Positions 25,398 through 33,663 of a stretch of DNA of 64,000 nucleotides are shown piece by piece (position 1 is the stretch's first letter; the number at the start of each line of letters is the position of its first letter). A program made the translations under genes and the position numbers. The DNA is from Lachnospiraceae bacterium (GTDB lineage: Bacteria; Bacillota; Clostridia; Lachnospirales; Lachnospiraceae), in assembly GCA_017445585.1 (NCBI GenBank), contig JAFSTX010000028.1:1-64000 (forward strand). The letters run 5' to 3'. Under the pieces are notes generated by a model. It searched no databases, was not told where the DNA came from, and saw only the letters and a list, made by a program, of their open reading frames with translations.

Positions 25398-27203
25398 ATG
25401 CGCCCATATCAGGAACAGTATATCAAAAACATCATGGAGATAGATTCACTGCGCCGATTCGACAGGCCCGCAGGCAGCTTTGAAAGCTGGCTTGAGGAGC
25501 GTTCATACGCGCGCAGGCGTATCAGTGCGCTGAAAAAAGAGAACATCTCGATCCTGAGCGGGCAGCTTTTCTCGGATCTTGACTCGCTGCACGGAGCGGA
25601 TGAGCACACCTTGTCGGAGCTCGAGGAATTCGCGGACAGACTTATGGACTGGCGTACTAATCTGGATACCGGCATCTATACGCTGATACACGACGCACTG
25701 CTCAGCTGCTACAGAATACAGAAAAAGCGTGACCTGGTGATCAAAGAACTCTACAAGCTCGGCATGGGCATCTACTATATGCGCAGAGCGCTGGAGTGGG
25801 TGAATTCGGAGCAGACCGACTCGATGGCTTTTCAGAACGAGATGGTCTTTACCGAGGCTTCTTCATATATCAGGTTTTTTGATGAGATCGAAGACGAAGA
25901 GACCAAGGGCTACATCATCAGGTCTTTTGCAAATATAGCGCTCTGCTGCCGCGATCACAAACGCCGTATAGCTGCCAGCGCGCGGACACTGCAGATCATC
26001 CGCGATCCGCGCTACCGGGCTGCAGCGCCGGGGCTGCCGTGGGAGAGGTTCCTGCGGGGGACGCACCAGCAGATGAGCGCGAACAGGCGCGAGCTGACGT
26101 CGGGTGATCTGACACGCGAAGAACTGGCGGAAGTCCTGGACTCCTGCTACGAGGTCTTCAGGCCCGAGGAAGGCTCGAATGACCCGAGCGTGCGCTGGCT
26201 TTGGCCTTATTATGAGATGGAGTACAGCTGCGGCTATGTGGATCTGAGGACCACAATGCGGCGCCTTGAGGAGCTGATACTTAAGACTCCGTATGACAAA
26301 TATGATGAGTCGGGGCTCTACGGCAATATCCAGCTGCCGATATATTATGGCAGGCTGATCCGTGACAACGCGCAGCTTCGTGATGATCTGCACTGCACCA
26401 GGTTCCTTGCATCCGCTTACCGCAAGATGATGCATACGGTCATGAGCGCGCCGCCGGACGTATATGCCGACTTCTTCAGGTATCAGATACATCAGATCAT
26501 TTCCGAGTACTATGAGGCGGACGGCGTGATGCCGTACAGCAGTATCGTCTCGCAGCTGATGCAGCGTTTTTCCGGCAATCTCTACATACGCTGCCGCAAA
26601 GCAGGAGATATGATGCGCAGATTCGCAGCTGCCGTGTATGCCGGCGAGACCGACTTCTTTGACGATATTCCGTTTGCGGCGGCGTGCGCCGATGCGCAGG
26701 CAAAGGAGAAGCTCCTTCTGGAATACGCGGAAAAGTGCGGTTTCTTCTATGATTTCGGAATGTTCAAAATGGAACTGATACGCACGTATCAGATCCGGAA
26801 TCTTCTGGATAGCGAGTATGAGATAGACCAGGTACATACGGTGTCCGGATACGATGATCTGCGACGACGGCCTTCGACTGCACGCTATGCCGACGCTGCT
26901 CGCGGCCATCACAGATGGTACGACGGTACGAAGGGTTTTCCCGCCGGTTACAGCCGCATGGAATCGCCGTTCAGACAGATGACGGATGTGGCGGCGGTAG
27001 TTTCGTTCCTGCTGGATGGCGACGAAGACAGTTTTGACGAGTCGGTCAGGTATGTGCTCGAAAAGGACCGCGGCCGCTTCTCGCCGCGGGTAAGTGCGTA
27101 TCTCATGGACGCCTCTCTGAGAAACGATCTGAGAGATATCATGGTCGGAGACCGGACAGAATACTACAGAGACATTTACGACGGACTGATGTCGGAGGAT
27201 TGA
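25398..27203 (+). CDS. Unknown 601-residue protein with degenerate HD-GYP-like C-terminus
   Basis: Most of this acidic and helical protein cannot be assigned. Residues 1-480 look like a long alpha-helical domain with TPR-like spacing. Near residue 495 the segment GHHRWYDGTKGFPAGYSR, followed by QMTDVAAVVSFL, resembles the second half of an HD-GYP domain (HHE.WDG.GYP then I..VAD.YDAL), with an extra residue and loss of the usual Glu. No clear upstream HD pair is visible, so cyclic-di-GMP hydrolysis is doubtful. It lies 34 bases after a hybrid histidine kinase and one base before cysE, so it may be the kinase partner. Confidence 0.55.
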   Translation: MRPYQEQYIKNIMEIDSLRRFDRPAGSFESWLEERSYARRRISALKKENISILSGQLFSDLDSLHGADEHTLSELEEFADRLMDWRTNLDTGIYTLIHDALLSCYRIQKKRDLVIKELYKLGMGIYYMRRALEWVNSEQTDSMAFQNEMVFTEASSYIRFFDEIEDEETKGYIIRSFANIALCCRDHKRRIAASARTLQIIRDPRYRAAAPGLPWERFLRGTHQQMSANRRELTSGDLTREELAEVLDSCYEVFRPEEGSNDPSVRWLWPYYEMEYSCGYVDLRTTMRRLEELILKTPYDKYDESGLYGNIQLPIYYGRLIRDNAQLRDDLHCTRFLASAYRKMMHTVMSAPPDVYADFFRYQIHQIISEYYEADGVMPYSSIVSQLMQRFSGNLYIRCRKAGDMMRRFAAAVYAGETDFFDDIPFAAACADAQAKEKLLLEYAEKCGFFYDFGMFKMELIRTYQIRNLLDSEYEIDQVHTVSGYDDLRRRPSTARYADAARGHHRWYDGTKGFPAGYSRMESPFRQMTDVAAVVSFLLDGDEDSFDESVRYVLEKDRGRFSPRVSAYLMDASLRNDLRDIMVGDRTEYYRDIYDGLMSED

Positions 27204-27204
27204 T

Positions 27205-28047
27205 ATGAGCGAAAACATCATCAAAGAGACCGCGGCGAAGCTTACCGCGGATGTGACATGGAGATCCAGATCCAGGGTTGTGATAACGGGTCGTGACTAC
27301 GCAGGCTTCTCGCAGAGCGCTTCGTCGGCGCTCACTCTGCTGATTGCGGCGATGTTCCCGAAGCATATGGGAGAGCCGGATCCTGCGGCCAGCGAAGAGG
27401 AAAAGCGCGCCGACTATATCCGCGAAGGCAGGGAGCAGCTGATCAGAGCACTGAGGTATGTTCTGGACGGGAACGACAGCGCGGAGGCGGAGGCCGACGC
27501 GGTCATCTCGTCACTTCCGGAGATACAGCGTATCCTGCGTACTGACCTTGTGGCTGCCTATCAGGGCGACCCCGCGGCAAAGAGTGTGGATGAGGTGATC
27601 CTTTCTTATCCTGCATTCAAAGCTATCAGCGCTTACAGGATAGCGCATGTGCTTTACCTTCGCGGCGTCGATGTGCTGCCCAGGTTTTTCACTGAATGCG
27701 CGCACCGAACCACAGGCATAGATATCCACCCGGGAGCCACCATCGGAGAGTTTTTCTTTATCGATCACGGCACGGGAGTGGTCATAGGCGAGACGACTAC
27801 CATAGGCACGAACGTGAAGCTCTATCAGCACGTCACCCTCGGTGCGAAGAGTTTTGACGTGGGCGATGACGGGGAACTCGTAAAGGGCATCAAGCGCCAT
27901 CCTGATATAGGCAATGACGTCGTGATCTACGCCGGCGCCACGATCCTGGGCGGATCGACCGTCATAGGAGACGGGGCTGTGATCGGCGGAAACGTCTGGC
28001 TTACACACAGCGTGCCCGCAGGTTCTGTAATCACCCAGAAGGAATAA
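27205..28047 (+). CDS. cysE: Serine O-acetyltransferase
   Basis: A 280-residue enzyme that acetylates L-serine with acetyl-CoA as the first step of cysteine synthesis. An N-terminal helical domain (residues 1-150) includes LRTDLVAAYQGDPA and ISAYRIAHVLYLRG. The left-handed beta-helix follows with GIDIHPGATIGEFFFIDHGTGVVIGETTTIG, containing the catalytic His-Asp-His elements, then VTLGAKS and hexapeptide repeats. The length matches the longer Bacteroides/Clostridia form. The start overlaps the end of the upstream gene (TGATATG), implying translational coupling; the link to the kinase operon is unexplained. Confidence 0.93.
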   Translation: MSENIIKETAAKLTADVTWRSRSRVVITGRDYAGFSQSASSALTLLIAAMFPKHMGEPDPAASEEEKRADYIREGREQLIRALRYVLDGNDSAEAEADAVISSLPEIQRILRTDLVAAYQGDPAAKSVDEVILSYPAFKAISAYRIAHVLYLRGVDVLPRFFTECAHRTTGIDIHPGATIGEFFFIDHGTGVVIGETTTIGTNVKLYQHVTLGAKSFDVGDDGELVKGIKRHPDIGNDVVIYAGATILGGSTVIGDGAVIGGNVWLTHSVPAGSVITQKE

Positions 28048-28092
28048 AAGCCCGCCGGGCATCAGTCCCGGCCTATAAGGAGAATACCAGAA

Positions 28093-29913
28093 ATGAAAAA
28101 ACTTTTCGGAAGATTTCTGGCCGTAATGCTTGCGGCCTGTACGCTCGTGTCTCTGACACCCGCGGTGCGTGCGGATGCGGATGATACCATTACGATCATC
28201 ACAGGTGCAGAATTCGTACAGACCGGCGCAAGGAAGCAGCTCGGCATGATCAACGGTTTCCGTACGGGCAGCGAGGCCTGGGCGTGGGATCTCACGGATA
28301 CGGTCAGGGAAGTCTACAGCGGACTCGGAACACTGGAGTACGATTACGCCCTGGAACTGGTCGCGATGCAGAGAGCGCTGGAGATCGCGATCCAGTGGGG
28401 ACATTCGAGGCCCGACGGGAGCAGCTGCTTTACGGCCTATGACGAAAGAGGATATTCATACTATACCTGCGGTGAGAATATCGCAGCAGGTTACCAGAAC
28501 GATGAAGCCGCGTTCACAGCTCTTAGGGAGGACGGACAACCTTACTCAGGACAGGGACACCGCAGGAATATGCTCAGCAGCGCCTTTAACAGGGTAGGCG
28601 TGGCTCACGTGGTCGTGAACGGCGTGAATTACTATGTGCAGGAGTTCGCAAAGAGCGATTCCCCGATAACATACATGGAGCCCTTGGATGAATTTTCGAT
28701 TGGCATAGTGGATATCAGGACCTCATGGATAAAGGAAATATTCGTCGGTGATTCACCGGAACCCTATGAGATCTTCGCCGGTGAAGAGGTATATCTGCCT
28801 TTGCCGGCGAGAGGTTTTTCATATGAAGACAGCTGGCCCGCAGACAGCGTCCTGCCGGATTTCTCGCCGCTGCAATGGATGGCGGACGATCCAACTATGC
28901 TGAATATCGACTATGAGAACAGCTATGTGATGACCGGCCTGTGGAGCGGCATCACGACGATACGCGCAAATTACTTTGACAGCAGCTTCGCCGTCCAGGT
29001 CAGAGTGCTGGATGTCACAAAAGAACGCATCTATGGCAAGAGCCGTTATGATACTTCACTTGAGATCGCAAAGAAGCTGCAGGAGATAAGGGGCGGCGGC
29101 AAGTTCGATGCGGTGGTCGTGGCCGGCGGAGATACATTCGCCGATGCACTGGCCGGCTCGAGCCTGGCGATCAAAAAAGGAGCTCCGATCCTCCTTGTTG
29201 GAAAGACGGGAAACGGAGTTGTCAATGCGGCTGAGTTTATCAGGGAGAACCTTGCCGAAGGAGGTAATGTCTATATCCTCGGAGGAAACGGCGTGGTGCC
29301 GGAACTCGTGGAGGAGTCCCTTGCCGGGATCTCTGTCAGCAGGCTTTCGGGCCGGAACAGATTTGTTACAAATATGAAGATCCTGGAGGAGATCGGAGTT
29401 GATGACGGTGACGAGCTGATCGTCGTGGCCGGCGAGAATTTCGCGGACGCGCTCTCAGCTTCATCGCTGGGACTGCCGATCATGCTTGTCAGCAGGATGG
29501 GACTTGCGGATGATCAGAGGGAATTCCTCGAAGATCACAGCTTCGGAGCGATACACATCCTGGGAGGAACGGCAGCGGTGACGTCGGATACCGAAGCACA
29601 GATCCGCGAAGCGGCGGGCGAAACTGATGTGAACCGTATCAGCGGCAAAAGCCGCTATGAGACTTCCGTAAAAGTCGCAGAGCGCTTTATACAGACTCCT
29701 GCCTGCGTGACGCTGGCTACGGGGACGAATTATCCCGACGGTCTGGCGGGCGGCCCTCTCGCACATGAACTGGGTGTTCCGCTGCTCCTGGCCGGTCCCG
29801 GCGGGACGTCGGCTGCATCCGGCTATAAAACAGAAAAGGATGTCGATCACTTTATAGTATTCGGCGGTACAGGAGCGCTTTCCGATGAGGTCCTGGTGGA
29901 TATCGCCAGGTGA
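28093..29913 (+). CDS. Secreted CAP (SCP) domain protein with three CWB2 repeats
   Basis: A 606-residue exported protein with an N-terminal signal (MKKLFGRFLAVMLAACTLVS), start set by AAGGAG. Residues about 45-200 are a CAP domain: GHSRPDGSSCF, CGENIAAGY, SGQGHRRNMLS and VGVAHVVVNGVNYY, a cysteine-rich secretory protein/pathogenesis-related fold. After a beta-rich linker (about 210-310), three CWB2 repeats (about 315-606), each with the (Y/F)ADAL motif and a GG.G(A/V)V loop, give non-covalent anchoring to anionic wall polymer. CAP function in bacteria is unsettled. It sits downstream of cysE with a 45-base gap. Confidence 0.9.
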   Translation: MKKLFGRFLAVMLAACTLVSLTPAVRADADDTITIITGAEFVQTGARKQLGMINGFRTGSEAWAWDLTDTVREVYSGLGTLEYDYALELVAMQRALEIAIQWGHSRPDGSSCFTAYDERGYSYYTCGENIAAGYQNDEAAFTALREDGQPYSGQGHRRNMLSSAFNRVGVAHVVVNGVNYYVQEFAKSDSPITYMEPLDEFSIGIVDIRTSWIKEIFVGDSPEPYEIFAGEEVYLPLPARGFSYEDSWPADSVLPDFSPLQWMADDPTMLNIDYENSYVMTGLWSGITTIRANYFDSSFAVQVRVLDVTKERIYGKSRYDTSLEIAKKLQEIRGGGKFDAVVVAGGDTFADALAGSSLAIKKGAPILLVGKTGNGVVNAAEFIRENLAEGGNVYILGGNGVVPELVEESLAGISVSRLSGRNRFVTNMKILEEIGVDDGDELIVVAGENFADALSASSLGLPIMLVSRMGLADDQREFLEDHSFGAIHILGGTAAVTSDTEAQIREAAGETDVNRISGKSRYETSVKVAERFIQTPACVTLATGTNYPDGLAGGPLAHELGVPLLLAGPGGTSAASGYKTEKDVDHFIVFGGTGALSDEVLVDIAR

Positions 29914-29978
29914 TGCGGGTGCGCCTTACGGCAGCCTGAATTGATGACAGCGGCGCCGCGCCATGCTCCGAGGGTAGG

Positions 29979-31058
29979 TCAGACGATCTCGCCGCCTCCC
30001 AGTACTGTATCGCCGTCATAGAATACGGCACTCTGGCCGGGCGTGACCGCCCGTACCGGTCTGTCAAAACTTACCAGAGCCGCTCCCTCAGGGAGCGGTT
30101 TTACTGTGGCCGGGACCTCCGGAGCGTGATAGCGTATGCGCACGCTGCAGCGCACCTCGTCCTCCGGGATACTGCCGCTGATCCAGTTCACACAGCGCAG
30201 ATGCGCGGTATCGGAGAACAGATCGGAGTCGCTGCCGAGGATTATGCGGTTGCCGGCCACGTCGATACCGCATACGTAGAGAGGACTCTCATGGGCGATA
30301 CCCAGCCCCCTGCGCTGCCCGATGGTATACGAGCAAATGCCCCTGTGCCGGCCGAGGATACGGCCTTCACTGTCCACGAAATCGCCCGGGGCGGGGTCGG
30401 CACCGGTGTATTTCCTTACCGCGTCCGCCACGTTCCCGTCTGGAATGAAGCAGATGTCCTGACTTTCGGACTTATGAGCGTTGATAAAGCCCTGCTGTCC
30501 GGCTATCCCGCGCACCTGCCCCTTGTCCATGCCGCCCAGCGGCAGAAGTATGCGGGAGAGCTGCTCCTGCGTAAGCTGGTAGAGGACATAGCTCTGATCC
30601 TTTGCGGGATCCGAGGCTTTTTTCAGCTGCCACAGGCCGCTGCCTCCGTCGCGCTCTATCCGGGCGTAATGTCCGGTCACGACGTATCTGCAGCCCAGCT
30701 CGTCCGCCCGCTGCATCAGCGCTCCGAATTTCATGATCCTGTTGCAGTCTATGCAGGGATTCGGGGTGAGGCCGCGGAGATAATAGTCCGTAAAGCGGTC
30801 GATAATTTCGCGGCGGAATATATCGGTATAGTTGAACACATAAAAAGGTATCCCGAGCCGGTGGGCCACCGCCCGCGCGTCCTCCGCGTCGTCTGCGCTG
30901 CAGCAGGATGAGACATCAGAGTCTGAGTTTCCCTCGTAAAGTTTCATCATGCAGCCCGTACACTCGTATCCGGAGTGCAAAGCGAGATAAGCTGCCACGG
31001 ACGAGTCCACCCCTCCGCTCATGGCGATCAGGGCCTTTTCTTTTTTTATATCAGTCAT
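29979..31058 (-). CDS. mnmA: tRNA 2-thiouridine(34) synthase
   Basis: The start at 31058 has GAGGAG just upstream; the longer frame to 31109 runs back into the previous gene. The 359-residue enzyme carries out s2U34 modification of Lys, Glu and Gln tRNAs. It has the PP-loop ALIAMSGGVDSSVAAY, the catalytic CIDCNRIMKFG cysteine, TGHYARI, KDQSYVLYQLTQEQL and the second cysteine in SQDICFIP, then a C-terminal beta-barrel. It lies immediately downstream of a DUF4143 ATPase; its ribosome binding site is just beyond the ATPase stop, so they look co-transcribed. Confidence 0.95.
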   Translation of the reverse strand: MTDIKKEKALIAMSGGVDSSVAAYLALHSGYECTGCMMKLYEGNSDSDVSSCCSADDAEDARAVAHRLGIPFYVFNYTDIFRREIIDRFTDYYLRGLTPNPCIDCNRIMKFGALMQRADELGCRYVVTGHYARIERDGGSGLWQLKKASDPAKDQSYVLYQLTQEQLSRILLPLGGMDKGQVRGIAGQQGFINAHKSESQDICFIPDGNVADAVRKYTGADPAPGDFVDSEGRILGRHRGICSYTIGQRRGLGIAHESPLYVCGIDVAGNRIILGSDSDLFSDTAHLRCVNWISGSIPEDEVRCSVRIRYHAPEVPATVKPLPEGAALVSFDRPVRAVTPGQSAVFYDGDTVLGGGEIV

Positions 31059-31068
31059 GCGTATCTCC

Positions 31069-32385
31069 TCAGATATAATTCGCCGGAACGGCATATATGC
31101 CGTCGCCAAGCTGCCTCAGTCTGTCTGTCAGGCATATCACTGCTCCGTCGCCGATGGCCTCGCCGGTGCGCTCGAGCAGAACAAACGAAGAAGTCATTCG
31201 CTTTACAGGGTCTCCGCTCATGCAGATGCGGACAGGATGCAGCACGCCGTCCTCCTTCATGATCAGGGAGATCTCCGCGCCGTCGCGGTCTCTGTAATAG
31301 TATATGTACGGCATCGTACCGTGGTGGCAGTAGCCTTTGACGATCTCGGAGACGATATAGCATTCAAAAAGCCTCTCGCGCATGGCTCCGGTCATGGCTG
31401 AGGAAGGAGAGGTCCATCTGGTGAGATAGCACACCAGCCCCGTGTCATAGAAATACAGCCTGGGAGCCTTGAGAGCGCGCTTTAAGGCGTCGTGCTCATA
31501 TGGGTGGAGATAGAATATGATACCTATATTAGCCAGTATGCCGAGCCAGCCTCTGGCGGTGACCTGATCTATGCGTGCGTCGTCGGCTATGGCTTTGACG
31601 TTCAGGACTTCGCCGCACCTTGCGGCGGCTGCCGTCATAAAATGCAGGAATTTCAGGGGATCGATCGCCCCGCCTATATCGCGCACGTCCCTGCGGATGC
31701 AGGAGTCGATGTAATGCGAATAGAATGCCTCCCAGATGGCCTGATCATCACCCGTCTTATCCGCAGTCCCCGGAGCATTTTCACGTCTGCCTGGCGCCGA
31801 CCCCGACCAGATAGCATCAAAGACCCTTGCCGCATCTGCGGATGATTCGTGAATTGAGGACAGATAACCGCGGTCGGCTCTGAAGGGGTCGCGCTCTATC
31901 CCCTCCATCTCGCTGTGGGAGAGGGAGAAGAGATTAAGCAGGGCTACGTCGCCGGCAAGCTCCTTGTACACGCTGTCCATCAGATCGTAGAGATGCGAGC
32001 CGGTGAGCCAGAAATCACCGGGACGGCGGTCTTCCTCGATCCGCTTCTTAATAAATGGCAGGAGCTCGGGAGCATACTGGATCTCCGATATGAGCAGGGG
32101 AGGTTTGAAGATCTGAAGAAAGAGTGAGGGATCGTTCTTGGCCATGTCACGCTTGGCCAGATCGTCAAGAGAAACGAATCTGCGGTGATCTGAGCTGGTC
32201 GCGGACAGTCCGGGCACTCTGGCAGCCCTGGCCATGTAGCCCGAAGGAAGCGCCTCCTCCATATCCATGAGCATTCGAAGTACGGTCGTCTTGCCTGCTC
32301 CCCGGGGACCCGCGACCAGTATCACGGGGTACTCGCCGCTCAGCTGAAGTATACTTTCCTGAAGGTGTCTTTGAATGTATGCCAT
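31069..32385 (-). CDS. DUF4143 AAA ATPase (second)
   Basis: The start at 32385 follows GGAGG with a 5-base spacer. The 438-residue protein shows a P-loop (VAGPRGAGKTTVL), HRRFVSLDDLAKRD, a Walker B region PLLISEIQYAP, a sensor WLTGSHLYDLM and a DUF4143-type C-terminal part (LYFYDTGLVCYLTRW, then YYYRDRDGAEISLIM). It is diverged from the ATPase at 19156 and G/C-richer, so it was not recently duplicated. It precedes mnmA on the same strand, an unusual pairing whose reason is unknown. Confidence 0.85.
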   Translation of the reverse strand: MAYIQRHLQESILQLSGEYPVILVAGPRGAGKTTVLRMLMDMEEALPSGYMARAARVPGLSATSSDHRRFVSLDDLAKRDMAKNDPSLFLQIFKPPLLISEIQYAPELLPFIKKRIEEDRRPGDFWLTGSHLYDLMDSVYKELAGDVALLNLFSLSHSEMEGIERDPFRADRGYLSSIHESSADAARVFDAIWSGSAPGRRENAPGTADKTGDDQAIWEAFYSHYIDSCIRRDVRDIGGAIDPLKFLHFMTAAAARCGEVLNVKAIADDARIDQVTARGWLGILANIGIIFYLHPYEHDALKRALKAPRLYFYDTGLVCYLTRWTSPSSAMTGAMRERLFECYIVSEIVKGYCHHGTMPYIYYYRDRDGAEISLIMKEDGVLHPVRICMSGDPVKRMTSSFVLLERTGEAIGDGAVICLTDRLRQLGDGIYAVPANYI

Positions 32386-32537
32386 ACCATCCTCCGTCGG
32401 CAAAAATATGAGTATGATATGATTTTAGCCGCAAAAAGTGTGAAAGTCAACGGCTTTTGTTACGAAAATATTGCAATATATTAACACGGGAAGTATAATT
32501 ACATAATCTCTATAATTCAGGAAAGAAGGAACGTTCA

Positions 32538-33623
32538 ATGGGCAGAATATATAATTTTTCGGCAGGTCCGGCTGTACTTCCCGAGGAAGTTCTCCGTGAG
32601 GCTCAGGAAGAGATGATGGATTACCGCGGCTGCGGTATGTCCGTGATGGAGATGAGCCACCGCTCGTCCATGTTCCAGGATATCATAGACGAGACCGAGG
32701 CGGATTTCCGCAGGGTGCTTCAGGTCCCGGACAATTATAAAGTCTTCTTTGCGCAGGGCGGCGGCTGGCTGCAGTTCGCCATGGTCCCCATGAATTTTAT
32801 GCGCGGAGGCAGAGCCGACTATATCGTGACCGGACAGTGGGCGAAGAAAGCCTTTGAGGAGGCCGGGCGATTTGGCGATGCCGCGGCTATAGCTTCATCC
32901 GCGGACAAGGGCTTCACCTATATACCCGACTGCAGCGACCTGCCGGTCAGAGAGGACGCCAGATACGTATATATCTGTGAGAACAATACGATCTACGGCA
33001 CCAAGTACCATTTCATCCCCGATACGAAGGGCGTGCCGCTGATCGCCGATATGTCCTCGTGCTACCTGTCTGAGCCTGTGGACGTGAGCAGATATGCCAT
33101 GATCTGGGGCGGTGTCCAGAAGAATGTCGGACCCGCGGGCCTCGTGATAGGCACGATTCGCGAGGATATGATCCCACAGGAGGACCTGCCTGGCGTGCCC
33201 ACTATGATGCAGTACCGCACGTACATCGATCACGGCTCCATGTTCAATACCCCGAACTGTTACGCCATTTACATCTGCGGCAAGGTCTTCAAATGGCTCC
33301 TTGATATGGGCGGTCTGTCCGTAATGAAGGCCCGCAACGAAGAAAAAGCCGCGCTGCTGTACGATTTCCTGGATCGCAGCAGACTGTTTCGCGGCACGGT
33401 CAGGAAGGAAGACCGTTCGCTGATGAACGTGCCCTTTGTGACCGATGATAAGGATCTGGATGCGAAGTTCGTGGCCGAGGCAAAGGCTGCCGGCCTCGAG
33501 AATCTTAAAGGCCACAGGACCGTGGGCGGCATGAGAGCCAGTATCTACAATGCCATGCCTAAGGCCGGCGTCGAGACACTGGTACAGTTCATGGAGGATT
33601 TCGAGAAAAAGAATCTGAAGTGA
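32538..33623 (+). CDS. serC: Phosphoserine aminotransferase
   Basis: A 361-residue PLP enzyme of serine biosynthesis converting 3-phosphohydroxypyruvate to phosphoserine. It begins RIYNFSAGPAVLPEEVL and has GCGMSVMEMSHRS, FFAQGGGW, ENNTIYGTKY, the PLP lysine in GGVQKNVGPAGL, MMQYRTYIDHGSMFNTPN and GHRTVGGMRASIYNAMP, all family signatures. AAGGAA lies 8 bases upstream of the start. It diverges from the DUF4143 ATPase/mnmA pair. Together with cysE at 27205 it supports serine-to-cysteine synthesis. Confidence 0.96.
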   Translation: MGRIYNFSAGPAVLPEEVLREAQEEMMDYRGCGMSVMEMSHRSSMFQDIIDETEADFRRVLQVPDNYKVFFAQGGGWLQFAMVPMNFMRGGRADYIVTGQWAKKAFEEAGRFGDAAAIASSADKGFTYIPDCSDLPVREDARYVYICENNTIYGTKYHFIPDTKGVPLIADMSSCYLSEPVDVSRYAMIWGGVQKNVGPAGLVIGTIREDMIPQEDLPGVPTMMQYRTYIDHGSMFNTPNCYAIYICGKVFKWLLDMGGLSVMKARNEEKAALLYDFLDRSRLFRGTVRKEDRSLMNVPFVTDDKDLDAKFVAEAKAAGLENLKGHRTVGGMRASIYNAMPKAGVETLVQFMEDFEKKNLK

Positions 33624-33663
33624 TATCTTATTGCGGGAACCTTATCCCGCACGGGAGAACGAT

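Noticed and set aside
25863-27224. 453-codon minus-strand frame opposite the HD-GYP-like gene
   Set aside because: It overlaps completely a gene with operon spacing and a coherent helical product; the antisense peptide is histidine/arginine-rich without domains.
28048-28092. GC hairpin after cysE considered as a riboswitch or terminator
   Set aside because: The stem is short, has no T-run and directly precedes a good ribosome binding site; no known cysteine- or serine-related leader pattern was recognised.
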